Assembly (NCBI RefSeq): GCF_000959525.1
Contig: NZ_CP009831.1
Coordinates: forward strand, 1,612,001 to 1,676,000
DNA: 64,000 nucleotides
Reading direction: 5' to 3'
Source: Burkholderia multivorans ATCC BAA-247
Lineage (GTDB): Bacteria > Pseudomonadota > Gammaproteobacteria > Burkholderiales > Burkholderiaceae
Below are positions 7,495 through 15,032 of this stretch, piece by piece; the first letter of the stretch is position 1; the number at the start of each line of letters is the position of its first letter. Position numbers and translations under genes: made by a program. The notes under the pieces were generated by a model that did no database searches, was not told the origin of the DNA, and worked only from the letters and a program-made list of their open reading frames with translations.

Positions 7495-9072
7495 ATGAAT
7501 GCTCGCACGTTGCCTTTCGGCCCGCCCGGCCATGACGGCCCGGACGAAACCATCGACATCGCCATCATCGGCACCGGCTTCGCCGGGCTCGGGATGGCCA
7601 TTCGCCTGCGGCAGACGGGCGTCACGGATTTCGTCGTGCTCGAGAAGGCGGCCTCGGTCGGCGGCACGTGGCGCGACAACCACTATCCCGGGTGCGCCTG
7701 CGACGTGCAATCGCACGTCTACTCGTTCTCGTTCGCGCCGAATCCGCGCTGGACGCGCATGTTCGCGCCGCAGCCCGAGATCCGCGCGTATCTCGAAGAC
7801 TGCGTGCAGCGCTTCGGGATCGGCCCGCATCTGCGGATGAACCACGAACTGCAGCGCGCCGAATACGACGAGCGCGCGCAGCGCTGGCGTCTGACGTTCT
7901 CGAACGGCAAGCGGCTGTCGGCGCGCGTGCTGGTGTCCGGCATGGGCGGCCTGTCGCGCCCCGCGCTGCCGGCGATTCCGGGCGTCGAGGATTTCCGCGG
8001 CCGCGCGTTCCACTCGCAGCAGTGGGATCACGCGTATCCGCTCGAAGGCAAGCGCGTCGCGGTGATCGGCACCGGCGCGAGCGCGATCCAGTTCGTGCCG
8101 CAGATCGCGCCGCGCGTGAAGTCGCTCGCGCTGTTCCAGCGCACGCCGCCGTGGATCATGCCGAAGCCCGACCGCAGCCTCACGCGGTTCGAACAATGGC
8201 TGTTCCGCACGCTGCCGTTCACGCAGAAGCTCGTGCGCAGCGGACTCTACTGGATGCTCGAATCGCGCGTGCTCGGCTTCGCGATCCATCCTGGGCTGAT
8301 GAAGAACGTGCAGAAGCTCGCGCTGCGCCATATCCGCAAGCAGGTGCCGGACCCGGCGCTGCGCCGCGCGGTCACGCCCGACTACACGCTCGGCTGCAAG
8401 CGCGTGCTGATCTCGAACGACTATTACCCGGCGCTGTCGCGCAGCAATGTCAGCGTCGTGACGACCGGCATCGCGCGCATCGAAGCGGACGCGGTCGTGA
8501 CGACCGACGGCACGCGTCATGAGGTGGACTGCCTGATCTACGGCACCGGCTTCCAGGTCGCCGATCCGTTCCCGCGCGGCGCGATCGTCGGCCGCGGCGG
8601 CCTCGACATCGTCGATGCATGGCGCGACGGCGCGCACGCGTATCTCGGCACGACGCTGCCCGGCTATCCGAACTTCTTCATGATCGTCGGCCCGAACACC
8701 GGGCTCGGTCACAACTCGATGGTGTTCATGATCGAGTCGCAGATCGAATACATCCTCGGCGCGCTGCAGGCCATGCACCGCGAGCGCGCCGATGCGATCG
8801 AGGTGCGCCCGACCGTCGAGGCGCAGTTCAACAGCGAGCTGCAGCGCAAGCTGAAGAAGGCGATCTGGTCGACGGGCGGCTGCAAGAGCTGGTACCTCGA
8901 TCCGCGCACCGGCAAGAACACGACGCTGTGGCCGGGCTTCACCTGGCGCTTCCGCCAGGCGACCGCGCACTTCTCGATCGCCGATTACCACGCGTATCGC
9001 GCGCCGCACGATGCCGCGCACGCGGCCGCGGCGCCCGCCCCTCGCGCTTCCGCTTCGGCCGAAGCAGCCTGA
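7495..9072 (+). CDS. Flavin-dependent monooxygenase, Baeyer-Villiger type I
   Basis: A 525-residue FAD- and NADPH-dependent monooxygenase. The FAD-binding Rossmann motif is GTGFAG at residues 26-31, the NADPH-binding motif GTGASA at 192-197, and the Baeyer-Villiger fingerprint FRGRAFHSQQW at 167-177 has the F-x-G-x3-H-x3-W form. The enzyme should convert ketones or aldehydes to esters or lactones; the true substrate may be a fatty or cyclic ketone. ATG 7495 has GGAG eight bases upstream; an in-frame ATG at 7471 has no such site. It is the first gene of an operon with an SDR, a metal-dependent hydrolase and an alpha/beta hydrolase. That set suggests alcohol to ketone to ester to acid plus alcohol conversion. 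Confidence 0.92.
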   Translation: MNARTLPFGPPGHDGPDETIDIAIIGTGFAGLGMAIRLRQTGVTDFVVLEKAASVGGTWRDNHYPGCACDVQSHVYSFSFAPNPRWTRMFAPQPEIRAYLEDCVQRFGIGPHLRMNHELQRAEYDERAQRWRLTFSNGKRLSARVLVSGMGGLSRPALPAIPGVEDFRGRAFHSQQWDHAYPLEGKRVAVIGTGASAIQFVPQIAPRVKSLALFQRTPPWIMPKPDRSLTRFEQWLFRTLPFTQKLVRSGLYWMLESRVLGFAIHPGLMKNVQKLALRHIRKQVPDPALRRAVTPDYTLGCKRVLISNDYYPALSRSNVSVVTTGIARIEADAVVTTDGTRHEVDCLIYGTGFQVADPFPRGAIVGRGGLDIVDAWRDGAHAYLGTTLPGYPNFFMIVGPNTGLGHNSMVFMIESQIEYILGALQAMHRERADAIEVRPTVEAQFNSELQRKLKKAIWSTGGCKSWYLDPRTGKNTTLWPGFTWRFRQATAHFSIADYHAYRAPHDAAHAAAAPAPRASASAEAA

Positions 9073-9092
9073 CCCGGACAAGGAGCAAGGAC

Positions 9093-10031
9093 ATGAAAGA
9101 TTTTGCCAACAAGGTCGCGGCCATCACGGGCGCCGGCTCCGGAATGGGCCGCTCGCTCGCGGTGCAGCTTGCGCAGGCCGGCTGCCACGTCGCGCTCGCG
9201 GACAAGAACGGCGTCGGCCTCGCCGAAACCGAACGGATCGTCCGCGCGATCGCGCCGAACGTACGCGTGAGCTCGCGCGTGCTCGACGTCGCCGATCGCG
9301 ACGCGATGTTCGCGTGGGCCGACGATACGGCGCGCGAGCACGGCAAGGTCAACCTGATCTTCAACAACGCGGGCGTCGCGCTGTCGAGCACGATCGAGGG
9401 GATGGACTACGCCGATCTCGAATGGATCGTGAACATCAACTTCTGGGGCATCGTGCACGGCACGAAGGCGTTCCTGCCGCATCTGAAGGCCGCCGGCGAG
9501 GGCCACGTGATCAACACGTCGAGCATCTTCGGCATCTTCGCGCAGCCCGGCATGAGCGCGTACAACGCGACCAAGTTCGCGGTGCGCGGCTTCACCGAAT
9601 CGCTGCGGCAGGAACTCGACATGATGAAGTGCGGCGTGTCGGCGACTTGCGTGCATCCGGGCGGCATCCGCACCAACATCGCGCAGTCGAGCCGGATCGC
9701 GAAGAACATGGTCGGCTTCATGATCGAAAGCGAACAGCAGGGCAAGGACGACTTCGAGAAGTTCTTCATCACGAGCGCCGACGATGCCGCGCGCACGATC
9801 CTCGCCGGCGTGCGCAAGAACAAGCGCCGCGTGCTGATCGGCCGCGACGCGAAGGCCGCCGACTGGATGGCGCGGATCCTGCCGGCCGCCTATCAGGCGC
9901 TCGTCGTGCTCAAGTCGCGTCAGGAGGCCGCGAAGGCGCGCCGCCGCGCGGCACGCTTCGGCACGCCGGCAAGCGCCCCGCTCCACGCCACCTACAACAA
10001 CGCAGGCAATCAAGGAGGAAAACAGTCATGA
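9093..10031 (+). CDS. Short-chain dehydrogenase/reductase
   Basis: A 312-residue NAD(P)-dependent oxidoreductase. The cofactor motif TGAGSGMG is at residues 12-19, NNAG follows the fourth strand, the active-site serine is near residue 144 (NTSS), and the catalytic pair is Y157 and K161 (YNATK). The C-terminal ~60 residues are longer than in classical SDRs, as in the group found beside Baeyer-Villiger monooxygenases. AGGAG lies seven bases before ATG 9093. It overlaps the next gene by ATGA, so translation is probably coupled. In this operon it may supply the ketone for the monooxygenase. Confidence 0.93.
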   Translation: MKDFANKVAAITGAGSGMGRSLAVQLAQAGCHVALADKNGVGLAETERIVRAIAPNVRVSSRVLDVADRDAMFAWADDTAREHGKVNLIFNNAGVALSSTIEGMDYADLEWIVNINFWGIVHGTKAFLPHLKAAGEGHVINTSSIFGIFAQPGMSAYNATKFAVRGFTESLRQELDMMKCGVSATCVHPGGIRTNIAQSSRIAKNMVGFMIESEQQGKDDFEKFFITSADDAARTILAGVRKNKRRVLIGRDAKAADWMARILPAAYQALVVLKSRQEAAKARRRAARFGTPASAPLHATYNNAGNQGGKQS

Positions 10032-10933
10032 GCACTCCGCAGATGATGCCGGTGCGGCGCGACGTCCGCTTCGCGCTGCCGCCCGAGCGCGCGCGCGACT
10101 GGCACGTGCAGGGCGTGCCCGTCACGCATTTCATGAACGCGCTGTCGCTGCTGTTTCCGGCCGGCGAGCGATTCTTCATGGATTCGGTGCGCAACTATCG
10201 CGACCGCATCGACGATCCGGAGCTGAAGAAGCAAGTGCTGGGCTTCATCGGACAGGAAGCGATGCATACGCGCGAGCACATCGAGTACAACGATCTGCTG
10301 CAGGCATCCGGTCTGCCGGCGCACAAGCTCGACAAGCGCCTGTGGACGATCCTCGGCTGGTTCAAGAAGGTGCTGCCGCATTCGATGCAGCTCGCGATCA
10401 CGATCGCGCTCGAGCACTACACGGCCATTCTCGCGAACCAGCTGCTGTCCGGCCACGAGCATCGGATCGACGGCTCCGTCGAAGGCTATCAGCAGATGTG
10501 GATGTGGCACGCGATGGAAGAGACCGAGCACAAGGCCGTCTCGTACGACGTGTGGAACGCGGTGATGAAGCCCGGCATCGGCCGCTATCTGCTGCGCACC
10601 GGCACGATGCTGATCACGACCGTGATTTTCTGGACCATCGTGTTCGACTTCCATGTACGGCTGATGCTCGCGCATCGTCGCCGTCACGGCAGGTTCGGCG
10701 GCATGTGGCGTCTCGTCAAGTATCTGTACGGGCCGAAGCACGGCGTGTTTCCGAGCATCGCGCGCGAATGGCTCGACTATTTCCGGCCGGGCTTCCATCC
10801 GTGGGATCACGACAACCATCAGTATCTGCAGGGACTCGACACGCTGCTCGCGAACATCGACGCGACCAACGCGCGCTATGCGGCACAGGCCGCGCCGCGC
10901 CGCGTGCCGCTGCATCCCGTCGCGCAGGCATGA
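10028..10933 (+). CDS. Putative metal-dependent hydrolase (PF10118 family)
   Basis: A 301-residue helical protein. It carries several E/H pairs of the kind that bind a metal in ferritin-like folds: EAMHTREHIEYN, ALEHYTA and MEETEHKAVSYD. A hydrophobic stretch follows (LITTVIFWTIVFDF). Members of this family are annotated as metal-dependent hydrolases and are often encoded beside Baeyer-Villiger monooxygenases, SDRs and alpha/beta hydrolases, but the reaction has not been settled. The ATG overlaps the SDR stop (ATGA), and a strong AAGGAGG site sits nine bases upstream inside the SDR gene. Confidence 0.85.
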   Translation: MSTPQMMPVRRDVRFALPPERARDWHVQGVPVTHFMNALSLLFPAGERFFMDSVRNYRDRIDDPELKKQVLGFIGQEAMHTREHIEYNDLLQASGLPAHKLDKRLWTILGWFKKVLPHSMQLAITIALEHYTAILANQLLSGHEHRIDGSVEGYQQMWMWHAMEETEHKAVSYDVWNAVMKPGIGRYLLRTGTMLITTVIFWTIVFDFHVRLMLAHRRRHGRFGGMWRLVKYLYGPKHGVFPSIAREWLDYFRPGFHPWDHDNHQYLQGLDTLLANIDATNARYAAQAAPRRVPLHPVAQA

Positions 10934-10937
10934 TGCG

Positions 10938-11849
10938 ATGGCGCGCGATCGCGACATGCTGACCGTCCGCTCCGGCGACGTGAAACTCGCCGTCTACGTC
11001 AGCGGCCCGCGTCGCGCGCCGCCGCTGATTCTCGTGCACGGCTATCCCGATTCGGCCGCCGTGTGGGCGCCGATTCGCGCACGGCTTGCCGGGCGCTATC
11101 GCGTGATCGCCTACGACGTCCGCGGCGCGGGGGCGTCCGATGCGCCGCGACACCGCGCCGACTACGCGCTCGCGCGGCTCGCGGACGACTTGAAAGCGGT
11201 TGCCGATGCGACCTGCGGCGACCGTCCGTTTCATCTGGTCGGCCACGACTGGGGGTCGATCCAGTGCTGGGAGGCTGTGACCGACCCTGCGTTTCGCGGG
11301 CGGATCGCGTCGTATACGTCGATCTCGGGCCCGTGCCTCGATCACGTGTTCCGCGCGAGGATGCGGCTCAAGCAGAGCCTGAAATCGTGGTACATCGCGT
11401 TCTTTCATCTGCCGATCGTGCCGTCGCTGGTCTGGCGACTCGGCGGCGCCGCGCTGTGGCCGCGTTGGCTGCAGCTGACCGAACGCGTGCGCGTCGAACG
11501 CGATCCGTCGCAATTGAAGAATGCGCTGAACGGGTTGCAGTTGTACCGCGCGAACTTCATCGCGCGCGCTAGCAAGCCGCGCGAGCGGTATGCGCAGGCG
11601 CCGGTGCAGATTCTCGTGCCGGTGCGCGACCGCTACGTGACGCCCGAGATGACGGTCGATCTCGATCGCTGGCTTGGCGAGCATGTGCGCGAGGAAATCG
11701 ACGGGGCCCACTGGATCGTGCTGCGCGATCCCGACCTGATCGCGTCGCGGATCGACCGCTTCGCGTCCGCGCAGGAAGGCAAGACCGCGCCGGCGCCCGC
11801 GGCCGCCGCTCAGCCGGGCGTCGGCAGACGGCTGAACAGCGTCTCGTAG
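10938..11849 (+). CDS. Alpha/beta-fold hydrolase, epoxide-hydrolase-like
   Basis: A 303-residue cytosolic hydrolase. The oxyanion motif HGYPD follows the third strand, and the nucleophile elbow GHDWGS has aspartate (D104) in place of serine. That is the signature of epoxide hydrolases and haloalkane dehalogenases rather than esterases. The late histidine is in DGAHW-like context near the C-terminus. It starts five bases after the upstream gene and is the last gene of the monooxygenase operon. Its 3' end overlaps the convergent glycolipid-binding gene by 40 bases. Given the neighbours it could open an epoxide or act on a lactone, but the Asp nucleophile argues against simple ester hydrolysis. 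Confidence 0.88.
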   Translation: MARDRDMLTVRSGDVKLAVYVSGPRRAPPLILVHGYPDSAAVWAPIRARLAGRYRVIAYDVRGAGASDAPRHRADYALARLADDLKAVADATCGDRPFHLVGHDWGSIQCWEAVTDPAFRGRIASYTSISGPCLDHVFRARMRLKQSLKSWYIAFFHLPIVPSLVWRLGGAALWPRWLQLTERVRVERDPSQLKNALNGLQLYRANFIARASKPRERYAQAPVQILVPVRDRYVTPEMTVDLDRWLGEHVREEIDGAHWIVLRDPDLIASRIDRFASAQEGKTAPAPAAAAQPGVGRRLNSVS

Positions 11850-12367
11850 TCGATCACGAGGCCGTCGTCGTCGACGTCCATCTCGGCCGTGAAGTTGCGG
11901 AAGATCCCTTCGTAGCGATAGCGCCGGCCCGGCTCGATGCAGGTGTACGCCTGCTCGACGCGCGTCGCGGTCAGGTCGGGCACCGACACGTAGACGACAT
12001 CGATCGGCTGCCGCTCGCCGCGCGCGAGCGCGAGGCGGCCGATCGGCAACGCATTCGTAAACGGCGTCGCCGCGATATCGATGTCGATGCAGCCGTCCAG
12101 CGCGGGCAGCGCCTCGCCCGCTCCGTCGCGCCAGTGGCCGGCGCCGTCGCCGTGCAGCTCGAGCGTGCCGCCGCCCATCACCTTGAGCACCGCGTAGGTC
12201 ACGCGCCATCGCGGATCGCAGACGAGCCGATACGCGAGCCCATAGGCCCGGCCGTACCGCTGGCCGACCACCGCGCTTTCGACCACGATGCCGTCGCCGC
12301 TCCGCTCGAACGTCAGATGTTCGATGCCGTCGCCTTCGAGCGACGCCCAGCGCACCGCTTTCGTCAT
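11810..12367 (-). CDS. Putative glycolipid-binding family protein (PF06475)
   Basis: A 185-residue protein with no signal peptide or membrane helix. It has alternating short beta strands and the family's conserved patches: VRWASLEGDGIEHL at the start, LDGCIDIDIAATPFTN in the middle, and RRYRYEGIFRNFTAEMDVDDDGLVIDY near the end, an FxADxxVDxxGLVxDYPGLF-like element. Family members are assigned to glycolipid binding on limited evidence, so the role is tentative. I used ATG 12367, since the extra 13 residues upstream look non-coding. It is convergent with the hydrolase and its 3' end overlaps that gene. Confidence 0.72.
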   Translation of the reverse strand: MTKAVRWASLEGDGIEHLTFERSGDGIVVESAVVGQRYGRAYGLAYRLVCDPRWRVTYAVLKVMGGGTLELHGDGAGHWRDGAGEALPALDGCIDIDIAATPFTNALPIGRLALARGERQPIDVVYVSVPDLTATRVEQAYTCIEPGRRYRYEGIFRNFTAEMDVDDDGLVIDYETLFSRLPTPG

Positions 12368-12488
12368 TCCGCCTCCTCGCACGCCCCACGGTGGGGCATC
12401 GCGCACAAATTCCGACTATCCAGAATTCCCTATTCCGGTGCATGGGATTGTGTCCTATGCTCGCGGCTCGTCCTGCTCCGCCGCCATC

Positions 12489-13385
12489 ATGTTCACCGCA
12501 CACTCTGCCACGCTGTCGATCGATCTGCGCATCCTGCTGCGCAGCATCGGCCAGATCGTGCTGCAGGCGAACGCGCTCACGGGCGCGCTGCTGCTCGCGG
12601 CGCTGGCGCTGACCGACCCGCGGCTCGCGTGCGCGGCGCTGCTCGGTGCGGCCGCCGCCAACCTGACGGCGGTGCTGACGGGCGCGCGTCGCGACGATCT
12701 CGAACAGGGCTTGCACGGTTTCAACGGCGCGCTCGCCGCGCTGGTCGCCGCCGTGTTCGCGCCCGATCCGCTGCTCGGCGTCGCGCTGTCGCCGTTGCCC
12801 GCCATCGGCGCGGCACTCGTGCATCGCGCGATGCGCGGGCCGCTCGCGAAATGGCGGCAGTGTCCGTATTCGAGCCCGTGCCTCGCGGTGTCCGCGCTCT
12901 GGCTGCCGTTTTTTATTGCGACGCAGCATGCGGATGGCGCGATCGGCGGCGCGGCGCCGACCTGGTCGGCCATCGGCCCCGCGCTGCTCGCCGGCGTCGC
13001 GCAGACCACGTTCGCGCAGGGCGCGTGGGCCGGCGCGCTGATCGTCGCGGGCATCGCGGCCGAGTCGCGCCGCGCGGCTGCATTCGCACTGGCGGGCGCG
13101 GTCGTGTCGACCGTGCTGCTGACCGCGCTCGGCGCCGACGCGGCATCGCTGACGAACGGCCTGCTCGGCTTCAACGGCGCGCTCGCCGCCCTCGCGCTGT
13201 TGCCGCGCGGCACGCGCGCGGCGCTCGCGGCTGCCGCGCTGGCCGCGCTGATCCAGTGGCTTGCGATGCGCGCCGGCCTCGTCGCGCTCACCGCACCGTT
13301 CGCGCTCGCGTCGTGGATCACGGTGGCCGTCGCGCGGCGCTTTACCCTCGGAGAACCCGATGTCGTCATTCGCACACCGTCCTGA
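12489..13385 (+). CDS. Urea transporter (UT family)
   Basis: A 298-residue channel-like membrane protein. The two-fold internal repeat that defines the UT family is plain: GLHGFNGALAALVAAVF in the first half and GLLGFNGALAALALL in the second, the latter preceded by LTNGLL. About ten hydrophobic helices are present. It should allow passive urea entry across the inner membrane. No urease gene is in the window. The last 26 bases overlap the class II aldolase start, so the two genes are probably one transcript. Confidence 0.88.
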   Translation: MFTAHSATLSIDLRILLRSIGQIVLQANALTGALLLAALALTDPRLACAALLGAAAANLTAVLTGARRDDLEQGLHGFNGALAALVAAVFAPDPLLGVALSPLPAIGAALVHRAMRGPLAKWRQCPYSSPCLAVSALWLPFFIATQHADGAIGGAAPTWSAIGPALLAGVAQTTFAQGAWAGALIVAGIAAESRRAAAFALAGAVVSTVLLTALGADAASLTNGLLGFNGALAALALLPRGTRAALAAAALAALIQWLAMRAGLVALTAPFALASWITVAVARRFTLGEPDVVIRTPS

Positions 13386-14136
13386 TGCCGTCAAACCGGG
13401 CGGCCCGATCTCGGACGCCGAACGCCGGCTGCGCGTGGACCTCGCAGCCGCATACCGGCTCGTCGCGCTGAACGGCTGGGACGACCTGATCTACACGCAT
13501 CTGTCCGCGACCGTGCCGGGCGAGCCCGGTCATTTCCTGATCAACCCGTTCGGTCTGGCGTTCGACGAAGTCTGCGCATCGAATCTCGTGAAGATCGACC
13601 TCGCCGGCAACCGGATCGGCGACGGCGAGCACGCGGTCAACGTGACGGGCTTCGCCCTGCATGCGGCCGTGCATGCGGCACGCCCCGACGCGGTCTGCGT
13701 GATGCATCTGCACAATACCGCCGGCATTGCGGTGTCGATCCAGCGCGACGGGCTGCTGCCCGCGTCGCAGCATGCACTGCGGTTCCACGGCGATCTCGCC
13801 TACCACGACTACGAAGCACTTGCGTTCTCTCCGGCCGAGGGCGCGCGGCTGACCGCGAGTCTCGGCGCGAAATCCGCGATGCTGCTGCGCAACCACGGCA
13901 CACTGACGGTCGGCCGCACGGTCGCCGAGGCGTATGTCCTGATGGATACGCTGATCAAGGCCTGCGACATCCAGCTGCGCGCACAGGCAGGCGGCGGGCC
14001 GCTCGTGCTGCCGGAGCCGGCCGTCGCGGACCGCACCGCCGAGCAATTGCGCGACGGCGGCGCGATCGAAGGCGAACTGGAATGGCCGGCGTTACTGCGG
14101 AGGCTCGACCGGATCGATCGGTCGTATCGCGATTGA
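13360..14136 (+). CDS. Class II aldolase/adducin-family protein
   Basis: A 258-residue zinc-dependent aldolase-fold protein. The metal ligands are the H-x-H of CVMHLHNTAG and a third histidine in LLRNHGTLTVGRTVAEAY. THLSATVPG and the NPFG segment match the substrate phosphate-binding region of fuculose-phosphate aldolase relatives, but with adducin-like changes. Many such proteins in proteobacteria act on unknown sugar or keto acids. ATG 13360 lies inside the urea-transporter gene (26-base overlap). The substrate is not predictable. Confidence 0.88.
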   Translation: MSSFAHRPDAVKPGGPISDAERRLRVDLAAAYRLVALNGWDDLIYTHLSATVPGEPGHFLINPFGLAFDEVCASNLVKIDLAGNRIGDGEHAVNVTGFALHAAVHAARPDAVCVMHLHNTAGIAVSIQRDGLLPASQHALRFHGDLAYHDYEALAFSPAEGARLTASLGAKSAMLLRNHGTLTVGRTVAEAYVLMDTLIKACDIQLRAQAGGGPLVLPEPAVADRTAEQLRDGGAIEGELEWPALLRRLDRIDRSYRD

Positions 14137-14195
14137 GCGCGGCGGCGACGGCATCCGCGGAATCGATTTTTTCAAACCCAACCGGAGGTTTTTCC

Positions 14196-14384
14196 ATGCC
14201 GACTTTCAATATCCAGTTGTTCGAGGGCCGCACGGTCGAGCAGAAGCGCCAGTTCGTCGAAGCGATCACGCGCGTGACGTGCGAAACGCTCGGCTGCGAA
14301 CCCGGCTCCGTCGATATCATCCTGACCGATGTGAAGAAGGAAAACTGGGCGACCGGCGGCAAGCTGTGGAGCGAGCCGCGCTGA
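14196..14384 (+). CDS. 4-oxalocrotonate tautomerase-family enzyme
   Basis: A 62-residue protein of the usual 4-OT monomer size. After methionine removal the N-terminus is proline (MPTF), which is the catalytic base of this superfamily. RTVEQKRQFVEAITRV forms the helix, and the C-terminal ENWATGGKLWSE segment fits the 4-OT end. It works as a hexamer or as trimers of dimers and interconverts enol and keto acids. A GGAGG site lies seven bases upstream. It follows the class II aldolase by 59 bases and may act in the same unknown pathway. Confidence 0.9.
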   Translation: MPTFNIQLFEGRTVEQKRQFVEAITRVTCETLGCEPGSVDIILTDVKKENWATGGKLWSEPR

Positions 14385-14582
14385 GCAGCGTTCCGGAATC
14401 AGCGTGTGTTCGGTGTCTTGGGCACACGCTAGGCCGATACCCGTTTTCCTTCTCGGCAATGTCATCGGCAAGCCGAATTGGCTGAAGCCGGCCGGCTGCC
14501 TCTACCGGTAGCCGCCGATTCGGATTCCGGCACGGCGTCAACCGCTGCAATGCGTTGGCGGGATGCTAAACAGGACGCGTAA

Positions 14583-14804
14583 ATGATCTCCGACAAGCAA
14601 GTCGCAAGCGCTCTGAACGACATGATCCTGCAAATGGGAGCCGACCTGGATCGATCCCTGCTGACGGTTCAGGCATCATGTCCGGAATCGGAGTTCGTCG
14701 CCTATCGCGAATTCGTCTCGCAAGTAATGAGCACGATGCTGACCGACTTCATGAACCCGCTCTACACGCGGCATCCCGACCTCAAGCCGCCCGAACTGAC
14801 TTGA
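14583..14804 (+). CDS. Small hypothetical protein
   Basis: Seventy-three residues, acidic and helical in appearance, with no signal peptide, membrane helix or cysteine pair (one Cys at ~33). I do not recognise a family. Codon choice is less GC3-biased than neighbours, but the amino-acid composition is normal. It stands between the tautomerase and the NAD-glutamate dehydrogenase. No convincing ribosome-binding site is visible before ATG 14583 beyond a purine-rich ACAGGACGCG. Confidence 0.55.
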   Translation: MISDKQVASALNDMILQMGADLDRSLLTVQASCPESEFVAYREFVSQVMSTMLTDFMNPLYTRHPDLKPPELT

Positions 14805-14870
14805 CGGTCGCTGGCCGAGTGATGGTGGGCGAAGCCGAGACTCGCAAGAACCCGGCCCTGCCCCGCCGCC

Positions 14871-14906
14871 GCGACCGCCGCGACCGCCACGACCGCCACG
14901 ACCGCC
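14871..14906. repeat. Four tandem 9-base repeats (RCGACCGCC)
   Basis: Copies at 14871, 14880, 14889 and 14898 read GCGACCGCC, GCGACCGCC, ACGACCGCC, ACGACCGCC. The repeat lies in the untranslated region ~130 bases before the NAD-glutamate dehydrogenase start. It could vary in copy number between strains. Confidence 0.7.
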
Positions 14907-15032
14907 GCGTCCACCGCACACAGCGCACGCCGCACCCGTTGTGCACTCGCACATCGCGTTGTCACGCAATCGGCGCATAATGCCGGGCAGACGCAGCAGC
15001 AACCGATGGCTCCACCCGACGAGGAGATCGCC

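Noticed and set aside
10716-13394. An 892-codon minus-strand frame across the hydrolase and urea-transporter genes
   Set aside because: Arginine-rich low-complexity product that overlaps four well-supported genes; no recognisable domain.
14871-14906. Short repeats considered as a CRISPR array
   Set aside because: The units are 9 bases in direct tandem with no spacers, and no cas gene is present.
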